A stretch of DNA of 64,000 nucleotides from Linum tenue. Lineage: Eukaryota > Streptophyta > Magnoliopsida > Malpighiales > Linaceae. Each line of letters opens with the position of its first letter. Position 1 is the stretch's first letter. The stretch lies in the NCBI GenBank assembly GCA_946122785.1, contig CAMGYJ010000011.1, positions 24,181,007 through 24,245,006 of the forward strand, read 5' to 3'. Below the pieces are notes generated by a model that saw only the letters and a list, made by a program, of their open reading frames with translations, had not been told where the DNA came from and did no database searches. This document shows, one piece after another, positions 23,159 to 34,559 of this stretch. A program made the position numbers and the translations under genes.

Positions 23159-25131
23159 ATGACCCGTAGCCAGTCGGGAGATATACTACCATTAGACCAG
23201 GAGCTTGAACGAACCTGCAGGAACTTCAAGCGGGCTCTAAAGGCGCGACTGGCTGCGGAGGAGGCGCTATCATAGCTGCAGATCGAAGAAGAAGAAGAGA
23301 TGGCTGATCCACAGAACCATGATGTGATCAATCCAGATGAGCAGACCATGGGATCCTACTGGACCGCTAGAGCTGCGGACATGAGGTCACCCATTCAACA
23401 CCCTCATGTCCCAGCCAACAATTTTGAGGTGAGCACCTCAGTAATCACCATGCTGCGCGGTTCAGTGGTGTTCCGTGGTAAGGAGGGGGAGTGCCCCCGA
23501 TTACATCTCAGGCGATTCCACGAGCTCATCGATGGGATCAAGATCAATGGGGTACCAGCAGATGCCATCCAGCTGAGGTACTTCCCATTTACTCTGGAGG
23601 GGCAAGCCAAGGAGTGGCTAGACACTCGACCTCCGGGCTCTATCACCACGTTCGCCAACCTGGCGGACAAGTTCCTCACCCGCTACCATCCTCCATCCAA
23701 GACAGCTGACCTGCAGAAGCAAATTACACATTTTGCTCAGGATGAGGATGAAACCAACAGGGATGCTTGGGAGAGATACACCAGTCTCTTTCTCAGGTGT
23801 CCCAATCATGGTTTCAATGATGCTTTCAAGGTGGGCACCTTCTATCATGCCCTCTTCCCGGAGGACAAGCAGCTGATTGACTCGGTTTGTGGTGGGAACA
23901 TGCTGACCAAAACACCGCCACAGCTGAATCAATTCTTTGAGGAGATGGCGGAGAACGGGGTGTGCATGCTGTGGGCACCCAGTCATCTGATTTGGTGCAG
24001 GTGGTATCGAAGCTGGTTTCAGCTATCGATCGTTCTGGTTTGATTGCAGGTACAGGACAGCCGCAGGCGATGCACTGCCAGTGGTGTGAGAGCTCCCATC
24101 ACACCGTGGAGGACTGTCAGGCGATGAGGGAATCGTCTACTCCCCAGGTGCAGGTGGACTTCATCGGTAATGCCAGGCGCTTCGACCCCTACAGCAACAC
24201 CTATAACGAGGGGTGGCGCCATCATCCTAACTTTTCTTGGGCTGGGGCAAATCCCAAACCACTAGCTCCCCAGGGACCACCTGGTTTCCAGAGGCCTCCG
24301 TACCAGCCCAGACAGGGGCAATTTCAGCAGCCACAGCAGCCACTCTACCCGCCCAGACAGGGGCCAGTTCCACCTCAGTCACAGGTACGACCATTTCAGC
24401 AGGCAGGGGCAGCACCTGCAGCCCCAGTACAGAGTGACCCGATGACGGAACTGAGAGATTTGGTGGGTTCTCTGGCCACCTCCAGTGCAAATAAGTTCAA
24501 TAACATTGAGCAATTCATGGAGAAAGCTTCAGGCAAATTCTTGGAGCTAGAAGCTGGTCAGAGAAACACGCAGGCTGTGCTGCGAGATATACAGACCCAG
24601 CTTGGGAGTGTTGCCCAGGCTGTCGCTCAGAGGACTCCAGGTACCTTGCCTGGTCAGACCATCCCTCACCCGCAGGACCCGAATGCCAACTGCAGTGCCA
24701 TCACAACCAGGAGTGGCAAGGTGACTGCCGATCCACCTGTTCGGGCAGAGGTGAGAGAGACCCCTGCTTCAGCACTTCCAGCTAATCAAGAAGAAATGGA
24801 GAAGGAGGTAGAGGTGCCTGCTCCTAAATCGCAACCAGTGGTGAAGGAGTATGTACCACAGCTCCCCTTTCCTACTCGGTTGCACAAGGACCGACTGGAG
24901 ACTGAGTTTGCCAAATTCATGGCAATGCTGAAGCAGGTAAACATTAGCATGCCCTTCGTGGAGGCATTATCGAAGATGCCCAAGTATGCCAAGTTCATGA
25001 AGGATCTCCTCACCAACAAGAGGAAGCTTGGGGAGCTGTCAACGGTGATGCTCAACGAGGAGTGTTCTGCCATCCTGCAGAACAACCGGAGAAGCGAAAA
25101 GACCCAGGGAGTTTCACTATCCCTTGCATGA
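23159..25131 (+). pseudogene. Element B gag
   Basis: The ATG at 23159 begins MTRSQSGDILPLDQ. TAG interrupts at codon 39 (23273). A long frame continues from 23300 with the Ty3-Gypsy capsid region: FPFTLEGQAKEWLDTRPPGS, FLTRYHPPSKTADL, WERYTSLFLRCPNHGF. Near 23955 about 47 bases present in element D are missing, shifting the frame; it resumes at 23962 with a zinc knuckle CQWCESSHHTVEDC (CX2CX4HX4C), a Gln/Pro-rich linker and the conserved C-terminal LPFPTRLHKDRLE block. Gag would package the element RNA. The frame ends at 25131 and protease follows in the -1 phase. Confidence 0.85.
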
Positions 25132-26126
25132 TTGGTAGTTTGCATGTAGTGAAGTCCTTGGCGGATTTAGGCGCTAGCATAAATGTCATGCCTTATAAAC
25201 TGTTTAAGAAGCTAGGCCTAGGTGAACCCAGTGATACTAGGATGAGCATCCAGCTTGCTAATAGATCCATTGTGCATCCTAGGGGTATAGCAGAGGACTT
25301 GATAGTCGCAGTAGGGCCATTTTCATATCCTGTTGATTTTGTGATTTTGGACATAAATGAGGATGTTGATGTGCCATTGAGACTGTGTAGACCTTTTCTC
25401 GCCACCGCCAAGGCGCTTATTGATGTGAATGATGGAAAACTGATTTTGAGAGCTGGGGGTGAACAAATCACCTTCTCTGTTTCTGATAATATGAAACACC
25501 CCCAGCTCCATGATGATCTAGATTACTGTGATGTTGTTGCTGATTTTGAGACCGCACTCGCCATCACGAGTGCGGGTACTGATGATTTCCTTGAGCGTTG
25601 TCTTTTGCTAGGGGAACAGGCATCACAGGATGTGCAGCTGGAGGAGCAGCTTGCGGAGCTGGACGAGGCTGCGATCGAGGGGCTAGAGATACCATTCAAG
25701 CCGATTCCCATCTCGCCCCGGATCGCTACATCATTGGAGGAGCCACCAGAGTTGGAGCTTAAACCCCTCCCATCTCACCTGGAGTATGCATTTCTCCGGG
25801 AGGGGAATAAGCTCCCGGTTATTATTAGCTCGGATCTGATACCCGAGCAGAAGAGCAGGCTGGTGGCTCTGCTGCAGAAGTATGCCCGGGCCATGGCATG
25901 GAAGATCACCGACATCAGAGGCATTAGCCCATCCTTCTGCTCCCACAGAATTTTGATGGAGGATGAGGTTAAGCCAGTCAGGCAGCCACAGAGGAGATTG
26001 TCTCCTAACTTGGAGGCAGTGGTCCGGGCAGAGATTGTGAAGCTCATGGATGCAGGGATCATCTTTGCTATATCTGATATAAGTGGGTCAGCCCCACTCA
26101 GGTGGTCCCGAAGAAAGGCGGGATGA
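25062..26126 (+). pseudogene. Element B protease and start of reverse transcriptase
   Basis: This frame overlaps the end of gag and lies at -1 to it. It begins with the DPGSFTIPC block and the aspartic protease motif as LADLGASINVMP (DLGAS, as I recall from Athila-type proteases), then ILDINEDVDVPL and GRPFLATAKALID in the form CRPFLATA. From about 25750 it reads into the reverse transcriptase approach region: LEYAFLREGNKLPVIIS, CSHRILMEDEVKPVRQ. Near 26075 the frame shifts again and ends at 26126. Confidence 0.85.
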
Positions 26127-26938
26127 CTGTGGTCCCGAATGAGAAGAAGGAGTTGATCCCGATGCGGACCGTGACCGGCTGGAGAGTCTGCATCGATTAC
26201 CGGTGCCTGAACGACGCCACCAGGAAAGATCATTTTCCTCTACCTTTCATTGATCAGATGCTGGAAAGGTTGGCTGGCCATGAGTTTTACTGCTTCCTGG
26301 ATGGCATGTCTGGTTACTTCCAGATTCCTATTGCACCGGAGGATCAGGCGAAGACCACATTCACTTGCCCCTTCGGTACCTTTGCTTACCGGAGGATTCC
26401 ATTTGGGTTGTGTAATGCACCGGCGACCTTCCAGAGATGCATGCTGGCGATCTTTGACCGACTGGTTGGAGAGATCATGGAAGTCTTCATGGATGATTTC
26501 TCGGTATATGGAGACTCCTTCACTCACTGTCTCCATAACCTGGAACTCGTTCTGAAGAGGTGCGAGGAGACTAATCTGGCACTCAGCTGGGAGAAGTGCC
26601 ATTTTATGGTTCGTGAGGGTATTGTGCTCGGGCACAAGATCTCCAAGCAGGGGATTGAGGTGGATCGCGCGAAGATTGAGACGATCAGTCAGCTACCTCC
26701 TCCTGTTTCTGTGAAGGGGATTCGCAGCTTTCTGGGTCATGCAGGCTTCTATCGGCGCTTCATCAAAGATTTCTCGAAGATTTCCCTGCCGTTGACCAAG
26801 CTGCTGGAGAAGGATGCACCATTCCAGTTCACTCCCGAGTGCACAGCTGCATTTGAGACTCTGAAGGAGAAGCTTACACATGCACCTATCATGGTGAATC
26901 CTGACTGGTCTCTTCCTTTTGAGCTGATGTGCGTGTGA
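26102..26938 (+). pseudogene. Element B reverse transcriptase
   Basis: Core polymerase blocks are present in order: WRVCIDYRCLNDATRKDHFP, YCFLDGMSGYFQI, the CPFGTFAYRR-MPFG-type block, and the catalytic FMDDFSVYG (about 26485-26512), then LGHKISKQGIEVD and the thumb/connection GIRSFLGHAGFYRRFI. It reads into RNase H (SLPFELMC), where a one-base loss near 26932 creates a stop. Both metal-binding aspartates of the MDD box are kept. Confidence 0.9.
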
Positions 26939-28479
26939 GTGACTATGCAGTCGGAGCAGTTCTGGGTCAGAGACGCGAGAAGCACTTCCAGCCCATCTAC
27001 TACGCGTCCAAGACCTTGAACGATGCACAGGAGAACTACACCACCACTGAGAAGGAGCTCCTCGCTGTGGTGTATGCATTTGATAAGTTCCGACCCTATC
27101 TGGTGCTCTCCCATGTGGTGGACAACTTTGTGGAAGAGATCGACGACTCCTTCCCGGGTGAGCGATTGCTGGCGATGACACTGGTGGATAGCGTGGCCCC
27201 TTGGTATTCTGACTTTGCCAATTATCTGGTGGGCAAGAAGTTACCCAAGGGGATGGCTACTCATGCAAAGCGCAAGTTCTTCTCTGATCTGAAGCACTAC
27301 TTCTGGGAGGATCCTTACCTCTTCAGAATCGGAGCAGATGGCGTGATCCGGCGCTGTGTCATGGAGCATGAGATGGGAGACATCCTGTCTCAATGTCACG
27401 AAGGACCTACTGGAGGTCATCATGGAGGAAACCGCACGGCGCGGAAGGTGCTACAGTCGGGCTTCTATTGGCCCTCGCTCTTCAAGGATGCTAACACCTT
27501 CGCACGACAGTGCGACCGCTGCCAAAGGTCAGGTAACATTTCTTCCCGGGATGAGATGCCCCAACATATCTCTGTTATTTGTGAAATTTTTGATGTTTGG
27601 GGTATCGATTTCATGGGCCCATTCCCTCCATCTTTTGGCAATCTGTACATATTGGTTGCAGTGGACTACGTCTCGAGGTGGGCAGAAGCTCAAGCCATGC
27701 CCACCAATGATGCAAGACGGGTCTGCTCATTTCTGAAGCAGCTGTTCTCCCGGTTCGGGACACCTCGCGCCATTATTAGTGATAGAGGAACCCATTTTCA
27801 AGGGCAATTCACTAAACTCCTCTCTCGCTATGGCGTTAAGCATCAGGTGTCGGTGGCCTACCATCCCCAGTCAAATGGGCAGGCCGAGCTGACGAATCGG
27901 GAGTTAAAACGAATAATTGAAAAGACGGTGAATCAGTCCCGCAAGGATTGGTCCACCAAGCTCGATGATGCTCTCTGGGCGTATAGGACTGCCTATAAAA
28001 ATCCAATTGACACTTCTCCCTATAGGCTTGTCTATGGGAAGGCGTGCCATTTGCCGGTAGAGCTAGAGCACAAGGCCTTCTGGGCCATTAAGCTGCTAAA
28101 CCTGGATTTGAGTGTTGCAGGTACAGAACGTAAGTTGCAGCTGCTGGAGTTGGAGGAGTGGCGTTACCACGCCTACGAGAACACCCTGCTCTACAAAGAG
28201 TGCACCAAGCGTCTCCACGACGCGAGGTTGAGGGGCCCGAAGGAGTTTCAGGTAGGTGATCGTATTCTGCTCTTCAATGCACGCCTGAAACTCTTTCCGG
28301 GCAAGCTCGGTTCGAGGTGGTCGGGACCCTTCACGGTCACCCAAGTTTTCCCGCACGGTGCGGTGGAGATCAGCAATGCTCAAACCGAGCCATTCAAGGT
28401 GAATGGCCACCTCCTCAAGTTGTATTTGGGAGGTGCTGTCGAGCGCGCAGAGCTGCTGATCAAGCTCGAGGACCCTTAG
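26929..28479 (+). pseudogene. Element B RNase H fragment and integrase
   Basis: It opens with RNase [21 protein letters not shown] and the [13 protein letters not shown] block. At about 27108 the RNase H C-terminal half is missing: LVLS joins directly to a segment that in element G follows ADHLSRLE. The join stays in frame and removes the YTDHS catalytic region. The rest is a complete integrase: zinc-binding HHCC (about 27400-27530, QCDRCQRSG), the DDE triad in [15 protein letters not shown] and [16 protein letters not shown], and a C-terminal tail ending HLLKLYLGG. The stop at 28479 is followed by a hairpin. Confidence 0.9.
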
Positions 28480-28522
28480 TTCCTCTACTGGCGTCCAGCT
28501 AAAAGACGGTAAAGAAGCGCTT

Positions 28523-28540
28523 GTGGGGAAGCAACCCCAC
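28523..28540 (+). other. GTGGGG-AAGCAA-CCCCAC hairpin after gag-pol
   Basis: A perfect 6-bp stem with loop AAGCAA lies 44 bases after the pol stop, preceded by AAAGAAGCGCTT. Equivalents are at 19949 (A) and 54474 (D). Confidence 0.7.
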
Positions 28541-28739
28541 CACGGTTTGCATTTCTATCCTTTTTCCTTTTTAATTTTTGTCGTTTTCGAGTCATTGAGT
28601 CTGTCTGGAGTCTTTCTGGAATGTTTCTCGTGCCCCGGATGGTCTATTTTGGTCCATGGTGGTGTCTTTTTTGAGCCGGGGCACGTTTGGGTTTGGTTGT
28701 TCGAAATTGCAGCTAAAAAACTGGAGAAAAAGGGCCCTC

Positions 28740-28985
28740 GGCGATGAAATTACGGGCATGGGGGGCCAAATTACAGTCGTAATTCCTCTGCCCCCTGCCC
28801 GTAATTATGCCAGAAGAGAAAAAAGGCCTCAGCAATGAAATTACGGGCAAGGGGGGCCGAATTACGGTCGTAATTATCCTTCCCCCTGCCCGTAATTAGG
28901 TCAGAGGGGGCAAATTGCTCTCGGCATAAAAATTACGGGCAGGCCAAGGGGTAATTACGGCCATAATCTTGACCGTAATTACCTC
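28740..28985 (+). repeat. Internal ATTACGG palindrome array of element B
   Basis: Units ATTACGGGC, ATTACGGTCGTAATT and GCCCGTAATT recur several times between pol and the envelope-position frame. They are the same motif that fills the upstream half of the LTR, but the surrounding sequence is not LTR. Confidence 0.8.
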
Positions 28986-28989
28986 CGAG

Positions 28990-29869
28990 AATTGTTTAAA
29001 ACCTACTCGGCCGAGACCCCCCCTCTCTCTCCCCATTTTTTCTGATCAAACTCTCTCTTTCTCACCGGAAAATCGCCCCACCCTCTTCTTCGGTGGTTTT
29101 CCGGCCATATCTCACTCACCGGAGCTCCAAATTGAATTCCGAGACCACCCCCGTGCTCCTCTCGTCGGCGCCCACAAGTCTATACCAGTGGGGTCGAGTT
29201 TCGTGGTGGTTTGGATCGTCGGAAAACCGCGACCCTTCGGTTTTCCTCCGGCCCGATCTCTCTCCTCCGACCTCCAATCGAGAAACCTCGACCACCACCG
29301 CGTTCCTGGTACTTGGGGCATCATTCCCCAAGGTTTTGGGTCAGTTTGGCTCCGGTGATGTCGCCGACGACGAAACTCCGGCGAGCCTCCCGGCGAGTTT
29401 CCCGGCGAGTGTCGTGTTCTCTCGCTCTTCCCTCACCTTCCCCGCGATATCTTCTTGTGCCTCCAGGTGTGCTTCTCTATTTTTACTTGTCATTTGTGGA
29501 GGATTGATATTGTGGTTTTAGTGAGGAAATTCGGGGATTGGTTTGTGCTTTAATTAATTCGGTAGGCCTACGGTATTGCTTGCTTTGTTTGTTCATCTTT
29601 TGGTTGGCCTACCGAGTAACATGAGTGTGGTTGTCCCGCTTGGAGCCTAATTTGCTGTCCGGGTTTATAATCCGAGGGCTCCAAGTGCGTTTGAGTTTGT
29701 GTGAATGGTGAATGATTCTGATTGGTTTTGAATGTTTTTCCTTTCTCGGGGCCTAGTCCACTGTCCGAATTTATGATTCGAGGGCCCCGGGTGAGGATGA
29801 TTGTGACCTCACCATTGACGAATTTCCATGTATGTTGTTGGGTTTCTACTGTTTTGTGGCTGCAGGAAA
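28990..29869 (+). promoter_or_regulatory. Internal promoter-like leader with probable intron before the envelope-position frame
   Basis: After the palindrome array come TTTAAAA (28995-29001), a CT-rich leader (29018-29080), GC-rich sequence, a donor-like CTCCAG|GTGTGC near 29466, two copies of a two-stem structure (29639-29685, 29747-29789) and an acceptor TTTTGTGGCTGCAG ending at 29865, five bases before the ATG. The order promoter, leader, intron, ORF is inferred from sequence only. Confidence 0.5.
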
Positions 29870-31090
29870 ATGAACACGTACTTGAACATGCTCGACGCCG
29901 ACCAGAGGAAGACGCTGCGGGACATCCGACGCCGCAAAGTCGTTCAGCACCATTACCTCGATTGGAGGGTTTTCGAGGAGCTGGGTGCTCGCGAGGCATT
30001 GGAGGCTGCCATCCGCGCTTACTCTTGGTGCCGCCTCCTCTGCCTCGCTGAGCCGATCTATCAGGAGCTCCTCTGGGAGTTCTACTCCTCCTTCGAGCAT
30101 TTCCGGGCCCACGCGGGTGCGCACGGCAACGCAATCCAGTTCCGACTCGGCGGAGAGTTTCACTCCCTCAGCTATGATGATTTCGGTCGGGCACTGGGGC
30201 TCCTTCCACTTTTCGCCTGCCACCTGGCCATCGAAGAGCCCGACAGTCCCATCTTTCGGGACCAACAGTTCTTCGAGAGGATCTGCCTCCCGTAGTTCGC
30301 AGGAGCTGTTTTCACAGCGGGCTACACCACGGCTACTCAGTTGCGTCCCGAGTGGCGCATCCTCAACCAGCTGCTGGGGAAATCTTACACCCCCAGCGAG
30401 GGCTCCACCAGTCATCTTCAGCTCCGCACCTTGCATTGCCTGCACTCCATCAGCCAGGAGGTGGACAACCTCCTTCTGTCCTCTCTCATTGCCAGGACCG
30501 TCGTCAAGGCTTCTCGGTGTGGTCAAGCACTGGCGTGTGGGCCGGTGGTCACTGCCCTGGCACGGTACTACAACATCGACCTCTCCGGGTTCACTATCAT
30601 CCAGCCCGCGACGCCCTTCTCCAGTGACACCCTACGGCGCCAGCTGATACTGCAGCGCGAAGGGGACGTGATCTGGATCCGGGGCCTTCCTCGCCCTGTT
30701 CCTCGTGCACCATAAGGTGAGGAGCTCCCCGAGGCGAGTGATGCTGCAGCCCGTCGGACCACTCGTCGGACGAATCGTCGGACCACTCCCTCTGCGTCTG
30801 ACACCTCCACTTCCGCTGCCGGCCCGTCTGCTGCAGCACCCACCACTTACATTGCCGAGCAGCTGGCGGCCATTTCCCGCTAGAATGAGCAGATCCTTGC
30901 TGGCCAGGAGCACCTCAACGCCCGCCTCGACCGTGAGCGCGAAGGTCGCCGCCGCATCATTTCAGCTCAGCATTACATGATGAGCTACTGGGACATGGAT
31001 CCTGCTGCTGTGAGCTACCCTTGGGAGGCGTCCCCGGGGCATGAAGACCACTACCCGCCTCCAGCTGGCGATGGAGGCGATGAGATGTGA
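29870..31090 (+). pseudogene. Envelope-position (Athila ORF-1-like) gene of element B
   Basis: From the ATG at 29870 one frame runs 406 codons to TGA at 31088, interrupted by TAG at 30293, TAA at 30713 and TAG at 30881. The first third has the pattern EPIYQELLWEFYSSF and RLGGEFHSLSYDDFGRALGL, which resembles the plant retrotransposon ORF-1 (Athila) family found after pol. The middle is all helical, the last third is Arg/Ser/Thr/Ala-rich, then a helical tail and acidic end. No convincing signal peptide or membrane anchor was seen, so an envelope function is not supported by this copy. The stops make it non-functional as written. Confidence 0.7.
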
Positions 31091-31386
31091 TCTGGCTTTG
31101 CTAGCCCATCGAGTTGGGGCTCGACCTTTGTCTTTCTTTCCAGATTTAGACTCTGTATTGTGTTTGGTTTTTATTTCTTGTTTCCGTTGTGTGGATTGTT
31201 GACTTGGAACTATGATTTCTTTCACCCAATGTGTGTGTTTTGTTGAATCTAACTATGTGCCCGTTTGACTGGTCCTTGTCCAGTCCTCTGCTATTGACTG
31301 GTCCGCCATCCAGTCAACGTTCCTGACCACTGTTTCACGGTAACATCGTTCCCCTTCCCTCGGCTCCATTGAGGACACTGTCGCAT

Positions 31387-31419
31387 CTAAGTGTGTGTGT
31401 GTGGGGGGGGGGGGGGGGG
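31387..31419 (+). other. Element B internal polypurine-like tract
   Basis: CTAAGTGTGTGTGTGTG then a run of 17 G, after CATTGAGGACACTGTCGCAT. Same position and context as in elements A and D. Confidence 0.55.
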
Positions 31420-32922
31420 TTCTTTGTATTTATTGGAACGTATATATGGGTGCTTGGAGCCTAGTCCGTTGTCCGAATCTTACGATTTGAGGGCTCCAAG
31501 TACTGCTGTTTGATCATATTGGCACTGTGTTTTGATTGATGAATTGAATGGTTTTCGGATTAATGCATGACAGCTTGATTGTGACTAGGACAACCTATGA
31601 CGAGGACTGAGATGTGCAGTAGAATGATGTAGGGGTTCAGTTTTTCAACTGTTTGCTTACCAACTGTGACTTGATTTGATCACTTGTTCTTGACAGTCAT
31701 TTATGCATCTAGTTCAGGGTATCAGAATGTGAGATAGAGCATATAGGTAGCCATGTGAGATTTGAGCCTGCTCGTTTCTTTCTTGTGCGATAGATCCCTC
31801 TTCCATGATGTGTAGCATTCACGTTGTCACTAGCTAAGATGATGGGGGCATAGGATTAGCCCACGAGCAAACTGACTGTCCTGATGTGTCATATCCCCTA
31901 GTCAGCCCCTTTGAGCCGTGTGTTATCCTTTCTTTTGGTCTATAATGAAAAATCACCCTTTTGCATCTTTTAGAAGGTTCCACAGAGTGGTTTTTACAGA
32001 TTCTCTGCTGTTTCTGCTAAATTGAATGTGAGTGTTGGAGGTAGTGTGCTTAAAAGTTGGGCAGGTGTTTGAAAGATGTGCACAAGTGGTGGCTCTCTTA
32101 AGAAATGAAAAGAAAATAAAAGAAAAACAAAGAAAAATTGAAAGCAAAAGAGAGCCACTACCAAAAATCTTAATAATGCCCATTAAGTAGTGTTTCTTAG
32201 CAGTCTAGCTTGGAAATGCTGATGTTTATACCTCATTCGCTCTTGTGCTCTTGAGATATTGAGTATTGCAGAATAGCAGAAAGGAAATACTGGTTTGTTT
32301 GATTGTGATTGTGTGGGTTTGGAAATGTGGAACCTTGTGCTATGAATACTTCCACCACCTAAAAGGCTTTTTCCCCATGTCCAAGACCCTAGCCAGTCAT
32401 TTGAACCTGTGTATAAGACCTCCGGATTAGTTAGTGATGACATCCCATATGTGAACTCTAGCATTTAGAGGCTGCCATCATGGTGAAGAGATGTTAGGGA
32501 TTGAGAGAAATAGCATGCGCATTTTTCGCATTAAATTGTCCTGACCCCACTGGTCGAGAGTGAGTGATTCATTTTCATATTCTTTATACGCTTGTACCCT
32601 GGTGAGGACCTAGATTGCTCGGTCTCTATTCTGATGTCTTGAGTTGGATGCATGAGTTGACTGTCTTGAGTGAGTGGTTGAGTCAAGTCTGGGTTGGTTG
32701 GTGAACAGAAGGGAGACTCTTCCATTGCTCGATTTTGCTGCACTCGAATGTCCTTTGTGGTGGTTGTCCAGGTTGCTTTTGAATTGTTCATGTGTTGATG
32801 TTTGAAAACCAGTACGATTCACGTGTTCTGTGCCTTTATGACTTGTCCCCAATGTTGGTTGATTGAAATATGTGAGCTTATCTTGTGTCTGACTTGGTTT
32901 GCTTGGGGACAAGCAAACAGTT
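31420..32922 (+). other. Element B 3' untranslated region
   Basis: Non-coding, 1.5 kb. It contains the third copy of the two-stem structure (31453-31500), a block shared with D (31700-31925) and with A, ATGCG-loop-CGCAT (32515-32531) followed by TCCTGACCCCACTGG, and the GCTTGGGGACAAGCAAAC string just before the polypurine tract. Confidence 0.7.
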
Positions 32923-32937
32923 AAGTGTGGGGGAATT
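32923..32937 (+). promoter_or_regulatory. Element B 3' polypurine tract
   Basis: AAGTGTGGGGGAATT abuts the TG of the 3' LTR, the expected primer for plus-strand synthesis. Confidence 0.85.
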
Positions 32938-34281
32938 TGATAGCATCGTATTTGCACGTGTTTTCATTCTGGTTTCCTGTCCATTTTGGCTCGAATTGAT
33001 TGTTCCTTGGCCTATTTTACGCTAGGTTGTGTTGTTTTGTCGTATTTCAGGTCCTAGCAAGTAAAGAGGTGCCTAGGCGCAAGTTTCGGGTCATTTGGAG
33101 GTCAGAGGGCGATTCACAGGACAAATTACGGGCAGCCCCTGCCAAATTACGACCGTAATTGGTCAGGGCATGCCCGTAAAACCAATGTCGAGCCTCTTTT
33201 CCCAAGAATTCTCCTCGACACTAAAATTACGGGCAAGCATCCATATAATTACGACCGTAATTACTAACATACTGGCGGTAATTGTGGAATTACGGGCGTA
33301 AATCTTCCTCTGTCAGAGTAAATTGAAACGTGCGTTTTCGGCCGTAATTCTGCCCGTAAATTGCCCAGAGTCGGGTTTTTGGAGGCAAATTCGAGCCAAG
33401 GAAGATTCATTCGAGTTTTGAGAGCAAAAACAGAGTTTTAGAGAGAGAAAGAGCGAAGAACAAACCCTAGGAGCTATTTGGAGTGGATTTCTCATCATTG
33501 AAGCCCAGATTGCGTCCCCAGGAGTGAAGATTGACATCCCAGAGCAGATTTTCCTCATCTTTATGAGTATGACTACTCTGATTTCTGTTTTCCTTTCTCT
33601 CTCTATGGAGTAGAACCCTTCTCTCACTTGGGTATGAAGAACCCTAGTTCCTTGTGTTAGGGATTTGATTGTAATAACTTGGATGATTATACTTTTTGGT
33701 TTTAATCGAATGATGCATGTTTATTGAATTGATTGAAGTCTGATCAGCTTTTCTCGATTTCTGCTGCAACCTGAGATAGATAGAATCTGATTAGGTTGTT
33801 AGAGCCACTTCATTCGACAGTAGGAGATTGGTTATACGAGAGTTAGCCAGTTTACTGCTTTGTACTGGAATTCAATTCCAGTAGTGGAGTTTTGTGCTTA
33901 TTGCTTCAGCTTTCTATCCCGGTGAAGACTAGTCGTCTGCCGGGTAGTTAGACTGAGAGGGCTTGGTCAGCTTAAGAGATTCCAAGCTACTGTCGGATCT
34001 TCCGCAGTCTAATCAACAGTGAATCAACCCAGGGGAATTACAATTGAACCTAACTAAGGGGCTAGGGGGACTCATTCCCGAGTGACTCTTTCCTGCTTTA
34101 GAAAACCGAACCATTTCCTGCTTTCTTACTGCTTTTGCTTTAAACAACAATCAATCGAATTAGTTGGCTAGATAATAGACAATCACGGAGACCCCGGGTT
34201 GATAATAGAACTTGCCTGTTACTGCATTCCTGGACTGCGATTACACTTGGTCGCAGTTTGGTGTTGTGTTTTGGCGTGTCA
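32938..34281 (+). mobile_element. Element B 3' LTR (1344 bp)
   Basis: It is near-identical to the 5' LTR. It lacks about 35 bases in the palindrome array (near 33340) and about 16 bases before ACCCCGGG (near 34191), but keeps the true terminus GGCGTGTCA at 34281. Confidence 0.92.
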
Positions 34282-34544
34282 ATGGTCGGTTGTGATTGAT
34301 TAGTGGCCCGGTTGAGACTTGCATTGGTTGTGGATAGAATTAGAACTTTTCATTTTCCCATTTTTTATGCAATTGAATGTCATTTGTGGTGGATGCCGGA
34401 ATTGTTTGAGACGGTTCAAGTGTCAATGCCCAAATAGTCATTTGAGATTCACAGACTTGTGCCTTTTGAAATGTCCCCTAGATATCTTTGTAGGTTGAAA
34501 TATTACCTAGGTGGTGAATGGTTTGCTTGGGGACAAGCAAACGT
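34282..34544 (+). other. Element A 3' untranslated region, right part
   Basis: Element A resumes after the ATGGT duplication. It matches 61370-61640 upstream of element E's LTR, including GCTTGGGGACAAGCAAACGT. Confidence 0.8.
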
Positions 34545-34559
34545 CTAAGTTCGGGGGAG
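34545..34559 (+). promoter_or_regulatory. Element A 3' polypurine tract
   Basis: CTAAGTTCGGGGGAG abuts the TG of the 3' LTR. Confidence 0.8.

Larger units (their letters stand above)
21644..34281 (+). mobile_element. Element B: Athila-like Gypsy element nested in A
   Basis: It is 12.6 kb with LTRs at 21644-23020 and 32938-34281, tRNA-Asp primer site, gag, protease, reverse transcriptase, RNase H, integrase, an envelope-position frame and a polypurine tract. ATGGT is duplicated exactly at 21639-21643 and 34282-34286. Athila membership rests on the reverse transcriptase type (FMDDFSVYG), the tRNA-Asp primer and the extra 3' gene. LTRs differ by roughly one to two substitutions per hundred by eye plus two deletions. 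Several coding lesions make this copy defective. Confidence 0.95.

Noticed and set aside
25062..25131. Programmed -1 slippery site
   Set aside because: No X XXY YYZ heptamer with a following stem was found in the overlap; the shared phase is reported without claiming a mechanism.
29870..31090. Calling the 3' gene of B a true envelope protein
   Set aside because: No signal peptide or transmembrane anchor is evident; only position and an Athila ORF-1-like pattern support it.
31403..31419. G-run of 17 as an exact feature
   Set aside because: Homopolymer lengths this long are unreliable in assemblies; only the tract as such is reported.
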